64,000 nucleotides of DNA from JASJBU01 sp963797085 (GTDB lineage: Bacteria > Pseudomonadota > Gammaproteobacteria > Chromatiales > Chromatiaceae). The position numbers were made by a program, and so were the translations under genes. The notes beneath the pieces were generated by a model. It was not told where the DNA came from. It saw only the letters and a list, made by a program, of their open reading frames with translations, and ran no database searches. The stretch's first letter is position 1. Each line of letters begins with the position of its first letter. The DNA is taken from contig CAWCOA010000011.1 of the NCBI GenBank assembly GCA_963797085.1, forward strand, positions 62,001 through 126,000. The letters are read 5' to 3'. Below are positions 56,153-64,000 of this stretch, piece by piece.

Positions 56153-57407
56153 GTGCAAAGGATAGCTATCATTGGCGGCGGCATTGCAGGTTTGACGGCA
56201 GGTTATCTGTTGCACGACCAATATGACGTTACCTTGTATGAGCAAAACCACAGGCTTGGCGGCAATGCTTACACTCATAACCTATTCGATGGAACCCAAG
56301 CCGATGTAGGAGTGATGTCTTTTGAAAAAAAGGCCTATAAGAATTTTTTCAAGCTCTTGGATCGCCTCGGCATAGACTCCGTATCCGGAGCGGGCCGGAT
56401 GGGCGGTAACTTTTTCAACCTACAGAACCGACAGGGCGCTTACATCAGCCCCCACCTGCGCGGCCTGATCGCGCAAAGATTCGCTTGCTGCAAACCATCC
56501 CGCTTGGCGAGTAACCTGTTCCTGCCCCTGGGCATGCATGAGGCAAAAAAACTCTGGCGAAGTGGAGCCCTCGATGAATTGACAGTTGAGCAGGCCTTGA
56601 CGCAACTGCCAAGGATTTATGGAGACGGCAAACTGGCCTTCATCTCCACCCTCTGCATGATGTCGTCGATGCATTGTGATGAGCTGTTGGACGCCCCAGC
56701 TGAGTTTTTTTTCGGCAAATTGAATCAATACGGCAGCCTGTTCCCCCCGCAGATTCTGTTGCGCATTCGCTTCATGGAAAACGGCACACGAAGCTACATT
56801 GACAAGCTCGCGAGTTATCTCCCCGGGGGAATCCAACTCGAATGCGCGCATTCGTAGCGTGATGAGGAATGAGCATGGCGTTATCTTGATCATGGAAGAT
56901 GGCCAGCGCGTTCACTATCACAAGGTCATCTTCGCCTGCCACGCGGATCAGGCATTAGGCCTGCTGGATCGACCCACTGAGAAAGAGCGGAATCTGTTGG
57001 CTGTCTGGCGATATACGACAAGTGAAATTATCGTGCATCGGGATCTCTCTCAGTTGCCGCAGAAGAATTTGCTGGATGGTTATACTTTTCTCTACACCGC
57101 CAGCGAAAAATACATCGATACTTCAGTGACCTTCTCTCTCTGGATTCTTCCCACCATGCCGACTCACAGCGACTGGATGATCACGCAGCATCAAAACTTT
57201 CCGATCAGGCGGGAGATGATCGATAAGAAAATAACATTCAAGACGCCGGTTTTCGATTTCGATGCGGTGGCGGCCCAGCAGCAGCTTGCGACCCTCAATG
57301 GAGAGATGAACAGTTACTATTGCGGCAGTCACTTCGGCTTCGGCCTGCACGAAGATGCGGTAACCTCGGCAATCCATGTGGCGGCGCGATTGGGAGTTGG
57401 TTTTTAG
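56153..57407 (+). pseudogene. FAD-dependent amine-oxidase-like oxidoreductase, one +1 frameshift
   Basis: Start GTG at 56153 with the FAD motif IAIIGGGIAGLTAGYLLHD and YEQNHRLGGNAYTH, typical of amine oxidase / phytoene-desaturase relatives. An extra G near 56840 breaks the frame after LPGGIQL; the continuation NARIRSVMRNEHGVILIMED runs to 57407, ending with the C-terminal FAD contact FGFGLHEDAVTSAIHVA. Restored length is ~417 residues. It overlaps or abuts the flanking genes and is part of the polyketide locus. Function without the frameshift would be redox tailoring; substrate unknown. Confidence 0.78.
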
Positions 57408-57408
57408 C

Positions 57409-58386
57409 ATGAAGGCATTCGTCACCGGCGCCGCGGGTTTTCTCGGCCATCATCTACTCAGGCAGCTACTAGCCGAGGGCTGGGAGGTCACTGCCATTGA
57501 TCGATCCTCGTTGCGACAGGAAATTCACAGGGATCGAGGAGTCCGATTCGTTCAAGCCTCGGTGTTGGAGAAGCAGCGGATTCAAGAGCTGGTGGAGCCA
57601 GGCACGGATGCGGTTTTTCATCTCGCAGGCAATACCAGCCTGTGGAGCAAAAACAATCGGCAACAGACCCTCGACAATGTGCTGGGCACACAAAACATGC
57701 TCGAAGCCGCGTGCTTGCGGGAGGTAAAAAGGTTTATCCATACGTCAAGTTATACCGTGTATGGTTTTCAGCCCCAGCCTTTCACTGAACAAGCCACCGC
57801 AACCGTCATACAGTCCAATATCAACTATTTCATCACCAAGGCATTGGCAGAACAGCATGTCAGGGCAGCAGCGGCAAATGGCCAGGATACCGTCATTCTC
57901 AATCCGGCAAATCTCATGGGGCCTTATGATTTCAGAAACTGGTCCCAGCTATTCATCCTCATCGACCAGGGCAAACTGCCAGGCGCGCCGCCCGGCAGAG
58001 GTTCCTTTGCGCATGTCGAGGATGTTGCCGCAGCGCACCTGAGCGCCTTTCATCAGGGGCGCAGTGGAGAAAATTATCTGCTGGGCGGGGTAGATCTCTC
58101 GTATCTCGAACTAATCCAGGCAATCGGACACCAGCTGCAGCGGGCAACCCCGAAGCGCGCAACAGCTGTCTGGTTACTCACTTCCCTCGCGACCCTGCAG
58201 AGTGCATTTGCCTACCTATCGGGCAAGGAACCCGACATTACACCTGAGAAAGCAAGGTATTTCAGTGGCAGCCTATGCTGCAACGACGCCAAGGCAAGGC
58301 TAGAGCTGAACTACCAGTCTCGCAGCTTACAGCAAATGCTGGAAAGTACAGCCGAATGGCTGAATTCAGCAGGTATAATTAGTTAG
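57409..58386 (+). CDS. NAD-dependent epimerase / 3-beta-HSD-like extended SDR
   Basis: 325 residues. NAD motif GAAGFLGHHLLRQLL at the start, a Ser in the TSSYTVYGF segment, and catalytic YFITKALAE (YxxxK). The C-terminal part ends LESTAEWLN with no membrane helix. It resembles dihydroflavonol reductases and 3-beta-hydroxysteroid dehydrogenase-like proteins. The ATG at 57409 lies two bases after the previous stop, so translation is coupled. It is the last gene of the polyketide-associated run, followed by a cluster of hairpins. Confidence 0.82.
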   Translation: MKAFVTGAAGFLGHHLLRQLLAEGWEVTAIDRSSLRQEIHRDRGVRFVQASVLEKQRIQELVEPGTDAVFHLAGNTSLWSKNNRQQTLDNVLGTQNMLEAACLREVKRFIHTSSYTVYGFQPQPFTEQATATVIQSNINYFITKALAEQHVRAAAANGQDTVILNPANLMGPYDFRNWSQLFILIDQGKLPGAPPGRGSFAHVEDVAAAHLSAFHQGRSGENYLLGGVDLSYLELIQAIGHQLQRATPKRATAVWLLTSLATLQSAFAYLSGKEPDITPEKARYFSGSLCCNDAKARLELNYQSRSLQQMLESTAEWLNSAGIIS

Positions 58387-58389
58387 AGT

Positions 58390-58539
58390 CCAGAAACACC
58401 CCTCCCTGGGGTGTTTCTGGAACGGGAATCGAAAAATGCGATTTTCCGATTCCTTCATTTTCAAAGGCTTATTGCTTTTGATAATGCTGGCACGTCCCTG
58501 TGCCAGATGAGTTTCCGTCCTTTCTGGACGGAAACTCAT
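58390..58539. repeat. cluster of four strong hairpins after the SDR gene
   Basis: Four perfect or near-perfect hairpins in 150 bases. CCAGAAACACCCC/GGGGTGTTTCTGG (58390-58420); GGAATCG...CGATTCC with inner AAAA/TTTT pairing (58424-58452); CTGGCAC/GTGCCAG (58487-58506); ATGAGTTTCCGTCC/GGACGGAAACTCAT (58507-58539). The first is probably the terminator for the polyketide-locus transcript, although no T-run follows it. The purpose of the others is unknown. Confidence 0.7.
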
Positions 58540-58693
58540 TAGCCCCGCTGCTGATTGACAACACAGCCAGACCGTTAAATCTCACTCATGATTGACCTGG
58601 CATGTCAATTGGTCATACCCTGAAATTTTCAATTCTATAATATTTAAATTCTGCTAGTATATCTGCTTGGAATCGTACTTGTGTACGCTTGAA

Positions 58694-58930
58694 CCTAGAT
58701 TCCGCAGTTGACCGCTCCATTCTACTTTTAACGAGTTGAATTCATGTGTATTTTGTTCGTTAGACTGATTCACCTGCTGGGTGAACCACGCTACGAGGTA
58801 GATTGCACGTTTTTGGCGGCACATGTCTTCGTTGCAACTCCTTGGAATAGAATAACTATTCCGCGTCGTTGCGCCTCGACCTGCACCCCCAAAAACGCAC
58901 ACTCTACCCCGTCCAACTGCGGATTCTAGG
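58694..58930 (-). mobile_element. MITE-like element, copy 2 (237 bp)
   Basis: Terminal repeats CCTAGATTCCGCAGTTG (58694-58710) and CAACTGCGGATTCTAGG (58914-58930) match at 16 of 17 bases. Flanking direct repeats TTGAA (58689-58693 and 58931-58935) form a 5-bp target duplication. It is the reverse-oriented partner of 16829-17064. The long helix has compensatory changes: where copy 1 has CTTGCGG/CCGCAAG, copy 2 has TTTTTGG/CCAAAAA, and the inner hairpin changes from GTAATAG/CTATTGC to GGAATAG/CTATTCC. The G-T wobbles are RNA-compatible only on this strand. No protein is encoded. Confidence 0.85.
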
Positions 58931-59015
58931 TTGAATAGTGATCATTCAAACGCTGCTGTAATAAATAGATCCTACAGTACCCTAACCTGGAATATATCAG
59001 GGAGATGAGAGACTA

Positions 59016-59390
59016 ATGGATGTTGAAAGAAGAACAGGTAAAGGCGCCATCCCTGCAAAGCTGACTTTTTACATGAGTGAAAAGCAGATTCTGAGTATCC
59101 AGATCTTAAGAAAATTTGGCTGGACGCTGAAATTTGTCAGAAGACCTGTGTTCAGTAATGTGACGCCTGTTTTGAGAAATATTCACGATAATACGACTGG
59201 GATCCTGATGTCGGACGGGATTTTGAAAATCAGTTCAGACATCAAAGTTCGCACGACTACTGAAGCCCTCGACATACCGGGCAGTAAGCATGAACCACCT
59301 GTCGAGATCGTAATCAGCGATCAACACAACGGCAGGTATGATTACCCCGCCTTGTTCAACAGCCATTTTCTCGATCAAGCATCACACTGA
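59016..59390 (+). CDS. hypothetical protein, 124 aa
   Basis: A small cytoplasmic protein. The core KQILSIQILRKFGWTLKFVR and the following RRPVFSNVTPVLRNIHDN look like a conserved gammaproteobacterial hypothetical family with an FGW-LKFVRRP signature; I cannot name it. A GGGAGATGAG stretch precedes the start. It ends before a perfect 11-bp hairpin that lies between it and the convergent RND fusion gene. Confidence 0.6.
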   Translation: MDVERRTGKGAIPAKLTFYMSEKQILSIQILRKFGWTLKFVRRPVFSNVTPVLRNIHDNTTGILMSDGILKISSDIKVRTTTEALDIPGSKHEPPVEIVISDQHNGRYDYPALFNSHFLDQASH

Positions 59391-59427
59391 ACGCTGCCTG
59401 CGGCAATCAAGCATAACGAGGCGATTC

Positions 59428-59460
59428 CCCTGCAACTGTTCCACTGGACCAGTTGCAGGG
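59428..59460 (+). terminator. hairpin between convergent genes
   Basis: CCCTGCAACTG (59428-59438) pairs exactly with CAGTTGCAGGG (59450-59460). It lies 38 bases after the stop of the 124-aa gene and ends 3 bases before the stop of the converging RND fusion gene, so it could end transcription in both directions. Only two Ts follow it on the plus strand. Confidence 0.6.
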
Positions 59461-59463
59461 TTA

Positions 59464-62400
59464 TCAACCCAATATCAGCATCTGGCATTGTGCCTCAATT
59501 CGTGCAAGCAAATTTTCAGCAGTTTCACCGTCTTGTAAGCAGGACCATTTGGTCTCCAGCTTTACCTCAGGTACAACACCAAAATCCGAATTTTGCAGCG
59601 AGCCGTCTATCCGTTTCAATACTGTCCGCACTTTGTTGACGTCGGTGCTTCGCAACATCAGCAGAAATCTGCCTGAACTCCACCGCGCAAACAGATCAAC
59701 CTTGCGTAGTTCATGGTTGACTATCTGAGCGATATTGCGCAATACCCACCGCAGCACTTGGCGTCCGTGTGAAGATAGGATTGACTTCTCATCCATAATC
59801 GACAATATAACCAGGCAGAGCGGTTCATTGTATCTATTTGAGTTATCGGCCATGTAAAACAATACTTCCTGCAGGTAGGAAGCGTTGTAGAGACCGGACA
59901 GTTCATCACGATAATGATTCACCTCGGCATTATGCTTAATCAATCGATCTCCAAGAATCAATGAGAGATTTTTATACAGCTTGGCAGAGATTCTAGGGTA
60001 GACATTAGCCACAGCGTGAATACTGTCCCATCGCAGCAACAGCAATTTAACCCGCTCAACCGCGACTACATCAGCCAATTGGGTATTTTCCGCGATCAGT
60101 GATGTGACGCCAAATACATCGCCGGTCTGATGGATTCCAGTTCGGAAGGTTGATCCATCTGAACGGTTTCGCCAGACTTCCGCTTTACCTTCCAACATGA
60201 CCATCATGGCACCCGTTTCACTTCCCTGCAGGAGGATCGCCTCATCGGGAATGAACTCCTCCACCTGGCTCAGTGCCACCAGTTTTCTTATCTGCCAGGA
60301 TCGCATGCCCTTAAAAAGCCGGCACTCTTTGAGCACTTCGTCTTTCAATCTAAGGGAGAGCAGTTCCCAGACCGTTATCAAGCGTGTATTTCGAAGCATC
60401 AAGGGTATGATGACGAATGTTGCAATCAAAGCCAGTAACATCACAAGAGCACTCAACATCCCAAAGCGAACCACCGGTGGAAAGCTAGAAAACATCAGTG
60501 TCGCAAAACCCAGGGCAAGCGCCAAAGCCGTAGCAATGATGGGAATGGATTCTTGCCTTACAACCTGATCAATGGCATCCAGCTGAGAAATACCGCTATG
60601 CGCAAGTCGCTGATACCGCACCATGAAATGCATGGTGTGATCGACGCATATACCTAACGCGATGGCTCCGACCATAGCAGTTCCCGTATCGAGTGAGAAA
60701 CCAACCAATCCCACCACGCCAAACAATATGACAATAGGAAACAGGTTTGCGAGCACCGCCACGATACCTGCTTTTATGTTCATAAAAAGAAATGCAACAA
60801 TCAGAAAAATGATCAACAGCATGAGTAACAATGAGCGGGCTTGCCCTTTGGCCATGGCATCCACCGCCTGGCTGTTTAGGTAGCTCCCCCCGGTCACTGT
60901 GATATGCAAGGCTGGGTCCAGCCACAGCCTGGCGTATTCTCTGATGCCCTCGACTGCTTCATTGAGTTGGCCAGAAGAGTGAATTCCGTGTCTGACAATA
61001 ATCCTTGCCTGGCTGTAATCGGCTGAGATGAATGATTTTACATTCTCATGTTCCAGTAGTGACATATACTCATTCACCACTTCATTTCTTGCCGGCAGAT
61101 AGACTTTACCAGGCTGTTCACCGTCGATACCGCTGTGAATCACTCCAATGAAATCAGCAAAGGAAAAACTTTTATCAAAAACACCCGTCTCCGCCAGATA
61201 TTCCTGCAAACCAAGTAACTCCTGAAGATAGGGTACCTGCAGGAATTTGCCTTCCGTTCCTTGCACCACAATAGAGAAGGCCTGCATACCGGAAAGATTT
61301 CGATGCATCAATTCGGCCTGTACAGGCACATCGGATGATGGCTCAAAGTAGTCCATTACATTGTTGTTAACTTGTATTTGTGTCATCCAGTAGACACAGA
61401 TCAGGCTTAATAACAGCAGAATAACAATAACCTTACGGGGATATCTAAAGATGAAACCATTCAACTGACTGATTAATATTTCAAACTCATAACCTCCCAA
61501 TCTAGCATTTCTAGCCACATGCGTTTTCGTCATCCGGAGACAAACCGGCACCAACGAAATGGTCAGCAGAAAGTTGAGCAGCAAGCCAACTGCTGTCACC
61601 AGGCCAAACTGCATCAAGAGGTCGATTCGATTGAGCGAAATAGAAAGAAAACCAAGAAACGTGGTAATAAAGGTTAATGCCACGGCGGTGCCCATGTTAT
61701 TCGCCATGAAATTGATCGCCGCCAGACCGCGTTTGCCCTTGCTGAGGCCTACGTGGTGTTCTGATAAGAGATGAATATCCTCCGTTGAGCCTACTATTAT
61801 CAATAGCGCCGGGACAATGGAGGTCATGATGTTGACGGATATGCCGAGAACCGCCATAAACCCCAGGATCCAGATAACACTCAGCCCAGCAGTCAGCAGA
61901 GGTATTAAGGCCGCATTCACGCGTCTCAGTGTTAGACCCAGCGTAACCACTAGCACCAGCAGAGCCAATGGCATAATCAGCTTCTGATCTAAACGAATCT
62001 GTTCAGAAATAGCTGATCTGATAGCTGGGTTACCGATATGAAACACGGTACGAAAACGCTGTTGCAAGGGGGCAATCACCTCATCCAATGCAGCAGCTAC
62101 CTGCTCATCGAAACCACGTTGATAACCATTCATATCCAGATAGACGTTGATCGCCATGATCGAACCGTCACTGGAGAGTAGATTTCGCTCAACCAGCGGG
62201 TTGTTCCGAGCTTCCTGGATCATGGATTCAACAGCTTTCCTGGTAGCGGGTATCTGCTTTAGATAGGGATCTGTAAAGACATAGCCATCGACGGTACGTA
62301 AGTACCTGATTGAAAAAAGGCTAGTCGTCCGACTTACCTGGGGAATAGCCTCTATTGCCCGAACAGTCTGTTGAATTGAGGTTAGATTTTCCGGTTCGAA

Positions 62401-62625
62401 AAGATCCGGGTCTTCAAGGTAGATGACCGTGACATTCTCACTGCCGAATGTCTCCAGGATTCGATGATATTCCGCCATGACTTGCGGATCATTGATCATC
62501 ATACCTTCAGCTGTTATTTCAATTTGCAAATGGGATATCTGAAAAAGCGCAGCTAAGGTAATGCCTCCTATCAAACTCAGAATCAACCAGGGGTGCCTGG
62601 CTGCAATGCTGATGATATGCTCCAT
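59464..62625 (-). CDS. MMPL/RND transporter fused to cNMP-binding and degenerate GGDEF domains
   Basis: About 1053 residues. Residues 1-~755 form a complete RND/MMPL-type transporter with twelve membrane helices and two periplasmic loops (GSTEDIHLLSEHHV and GICVDHTMHFMVRYQRL are the paired proton-relay helices). Residues ~763-880 are a cyclic-nucleotide-binding fold (LFKGMRSWQIRKLVALSQV, ILLQGSETGAMMVMLEGKAEVW, GDVFGVTSL). Residues ~905-1053 keep the start of a GGDEF domain (DELSGLYNASYLQEVLFYM), but the active loop reads WSSGRF, so it cannot make c-di-GMP. The start at 62625 (MEHIISIAARHPWLILSL) is preferred; the frame is open 45 bases more. It may export lipids or sterol-like molecules under nucleotide control. 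Confidence 0.85.
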   Translation of the reverse strand: MEHIISIAARHPWLILSLIGGITLAALFQISHLQIEITAEGMMINDPQVMAEYHRILETFGSENVTVIYLEDPDLFEPENLTSIQQTVRAIEAIPQVSRTTSLFSIRYLRTVDGYVFTDPYLKQIPATRKAVESMIQEARNNPLVERNLLSSDGSIMAINVYLDMNGYQRGFDEQVAAALDEVIAPLQQRFRTVFHIGNPAIRSAISEQIRLDQKLIMPLALLVLVVTLGLTLRRVNAALIPLLTAGLSVIWILGFMAVLGISVNIMTSIVPALLIIVGSTEDIHLLSEHHVGLSKGKRGLAAINFMANNMGTAVALTFITTFLGFLSISLNRIDLLMQFGLVTAVGLLLNFLLTISLVPVCLRMTKTHVARNARLGGYEFEILISQLNGFIFRYPRKVIVILLLLSLICVYWMTQIQVNNNVMDYFEPSSDVPVQAELMHRNLSGMQAFSIVVQGTEGKFLQVPYLQELLGLQEYLAETGVFDKSFSFADFIGVIHSGIDGEQPGKVYLPARNEVVNEYMSLLEHENVKSFISADYSQARIIVRHGIHSSGQLNEAVEGIREYARLWLDPALHITVTGGSYLNSQAVDAMAKGQARSLLLMLLIIFLIVAFLFMNIKAGIVAVLANLFPIVILFGVVGLVGFSLDTGTAMVGAIALGICVDHTMHFMVRYQRLAHSGISQLDAIDQVVRQESIPIIATALALALGFATLMFSSFPPVVRFGMLSALVMLLALIATFVIIPLMLRNTRLITVWELLSLRLKDEVLKECRLFKGMRSWQIRKLVALSQVEEFIPDEAILLQGSETGAMMVMLEGKAEVWRNRSDGSTFRTGIHQTGDVFGVTSLIAENTQLADVVAVERVKLLLLRWDSIHAVANVYPRISAKLYKNLSLILGDRLIKHNAEVNHYRDELSGLYNASYLQEVLFYMADNSNRYNEPLCLVILSIMDEKSILSSHGRQVLRWVLRNIAQIVNHELRKVDLFARWSSGRFLLMLRSTDVNKVRTVLKRIDGSLQNSDFGVVPEVKLETKWSCLQDGETAENLLARIEAQCQMLILG

Positions 62626-62995
62626 TCGCACAATCCCGGTAGTCCCTGACTTGGAATAGCCGCAACCCAAATTTGTTGTATCGCCTATCCCTAGCCGCAG
62701 AAACCAGGACAGGGATGGCTCTCAAGAATCACTTCGTTGAGCGACGAGACAAGGCCCTGCTGATTTCATGATCGTCACAGACTAGCTGGGTGCCAGTACT
62801 GCAGAACACACTTTCTTGCTAGTGCGAAGAAAGGTTGAGAGAAAACTTGCTTCGACGCTGGCAGGAGCCGACTCTCATATTGATAAAAGCTTAATAGTTA
62901 GCCGGTGCTCGTAAAATCCCTAAACTTCTCAATTGACAAATGAAAGCCTGCGTGGTTAACGTTCAATTTCCAAGTTTAGGATTTCCCGTCACTTG
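62626..62995. other. intergenic region upstream of the RND fusion gene
   Basis: 370 bases between two minus-strand genes, noticeably AT-rich (62790-62960). No hairpin with a T-run, no tRNA and no supported small gene were seen. It must hold the promoter of the RND fusion gene and the 3' end of the LuxR-like transcript. Confidence 0.4.
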
Positions 62996-63805
62996 TCACC
63001 TGAGAAACAGGAAAGATTCAATAATCTTTATCTTTAGGTTCCATGGTTCAAGGTCATTATGATTGACATCATTACTCAGTTTTTCAGAAACCCTCTGTAG
63101 TTGCGCAGCTATCGTATTGGGAGATTTACCACCGAGTATTTTTGCGTATTGTTTTCCAGTGGCAGAAGGATTGCTAACGATGAGCTTTATGAGTTTCATG
63201 GTTTCAGGAGAGCCAGTGAATCTGTTCAAAAGCGTTACTTGCTCGACTAACGTCTTGTCGCAGATGTAACCAAAACAGTAGAGGTATGTGGAACACAGAA
63301 CGGGAAAAACATCGTCGAAAAAGTATATTTCTCTCTCGCTGAACAACTGATACTGCTCAGCCAAACACAAATAAAGAACAAGATATTTATTTTTATGCCC
63401 AGGAATTCTTGCGCTGGCTGAGAGGGTATTGCTTATATCGAATAGTAAACAATGTTTATGATAGAATTCAGAATCATACAACTCATCAAAAATTAAATGA
63501 TCCGGACCATGAAATACCATCCTGGGGTTAGCAATTACCTTGGGAGTAAAAAAATCGGTTGTACTTATCCTGCAATATTTTTCTTCTATTATCTGGGGTT
63601 GATTAAAGCAATAGCTCTTCAATTCACCTAGGGTCATATTGTCTTTAATCTTGCAAAAATTCAGCAGCGCCGAATCCACCTTTATATATTCACTCAATAC
63701 CCTGAAAGAATATTCACAATACTCCTCGATGTTTTTTGAGTTGAGAGCAGCCGAAAGTAAATCTTTCTTAACCAATAAAAGATCGGGTCGGGAAATAATG
63801 CTCAT
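62996..63805 (-). CDS. LuxR-like transcriptional regulator, atypical HTH
   Basis: About 269 residues. Residues ~1-190 resemble a GAF or autoinducer-like sensor fold (VLSEYIKVDSALLNFCKI onward). The C-terminal ~65 residues look like a divergent LuxR helix-turn-helix: SPETMKLIKLIVSNPSATGK, then AKILGGKSPNTIAAQLQRVS and EKLS, in place of the usual LTPRE opening. The gene is AT-rich compared with its neighbours, which may mean recent acquisition. The start chosen is ATG at 63805 (MSIISRPD); ATG at 63814 is possible. Confidence 0.6.
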   Translation of the reverse strand: MSIISRPDLLLVKKDLLSAALNSKNIEEYCEYSFRVLSEYIKVDSALLNFCKIKDNMTLGELKSYCFNQPQIIEEKYCRISTTDFFTPKVIANPRMVFHGPDHLIFDELYDSEFYHKHCLLFDISNTLSASARIPGHKNKYLVLYLCLAEQYQLFSEREIYFFDDVFPVLCSTYLYCFGYICDKTLVEQVTLLNRFTGSPETMKLIKLIVSNPSATGKQYAKILGGKSPNTIAAQLQRVSEKLSNDVNHNDLEPWNLKIKIIESFLFLR

Positions 63806-64000
63806 AACATCCACCTATGTCGTTCCATCGTAAAGGGAGTTATCTCATTAGCGATAAGAGAATCTACAGCTTTTCAATATTAAAGTGTTTGTAAATTGGT
63901 TTACAAGCTGTCCGAAAATCCTTATCCGAATTATTGAATATTTAGCAAGCCTTGTTCAGAATACCCGCCTCCTCGCCACTCACAATATTACAACCCTTTG

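Noticed and set aside
50218..58386. Complete enediyne gene cluster
   Set aside because: Only the PKS domain order is reminiscent; the KS core and AT are absent, and no enediyne-specific thioesterase or partner genes are in the window.
58744..58929. 61-aa open frame inside the repeat element
   Set aside because: It is fully within the MITE-like element, and the matching region of copy 1 does not encode a similar peptide.

Overview
The window looks like a chromosomal segment of a sulfur-oxidizing gammaproteobacterium. The clue to lineage is the order parC, tRNA-Leu, tig, clpP, clpX, lon, hupB, tRNA-Val, tRNA-Asp, ppiD, with fabI convergent, a housekeeping arrangement known in Gammaproteobacteria. 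The clues to lifestyle are a sulfur-globule-like secreted protein near 8.9 kb and a sulfide:quinone-reductase-like flavoprotein at the left edge. Genus assignment (for example the Sedimenticola / Thiodiazotropha group) is a guess from memory of similar proteins. There is no rRNA, CRISPR array, prophage or complete insertion sequence.

Layout. 0-9 kb: flavoprotein fragment, a PAS sensor overlapping a CZB-type chemoreceptor, a diguanylate cyclase, an RND permease without a visible adaptor gene, a DUF6765-like protein and the sulfur-globule gene. 9-16 kb: a Yej-type peptide ABC operon (binding lipoprotein, two permeases, double ATPase) in which the first permease is frameshifted. 16-29 kb: fabI, ppiD, three tRNAs, hupB, lon, clpX, clpP, tig and parC, all intact. 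29-39 kb: a traF-like remnant, NTF2-fold and hotdog proteins, rmuC, mtaB, a PAS/GGDEF/EAL protein and an esterase/membrane-protein pair. 39-43 kb: oxyR followed by a katG with a signal peptide and two frameshifts, then a broken CRP-type regulator. 43-49.5 kb: a Mut7-C/xthA operon, a YaaA-TatD fusion, galE and uppP. 50-58.4 kb: a decayed polyketide synthase locus (enediyne-PKS-like domain order) with four oxidoreductase genes. 58.4-64 kb: a hairpin cluster, a mobile repeat, a hypothetical gene, a very unusual RND + cyclic-nucleotide-binding + degenerate GGDEF fusion, and a LuxR-like regulator.

Two window-wide signals stand out. First, two copies of a 236/237-bp element at 16.8 and 58.7 kb share terminal inverted repeats, are each flanked by a 5-bp direct repeat of the form TTNAA, and carry internal helices whose sequences differ between copies by compensatory changes. 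This points to a MITE-like element with a selected RNA or cruciform structure. Second, nine apparent single-base frameshifts fall in six accessory genes totalling roughly 9 kb, while about 45 kb of other coding sequence shows none. That bias favours real gene decay over random sequencing error, although reads are needed to decide.

How parts work together (inference): the Clp/Lon/Tig/PpiD block handles protein folding and turnover; OxyR, KatG, YaaA-TatD and XthA form a peroxide and DNA-damage theme; several c-di-GMP and chemotaxis proteins suggest environmental sensing; and the polyketide locus appears to be losing function.
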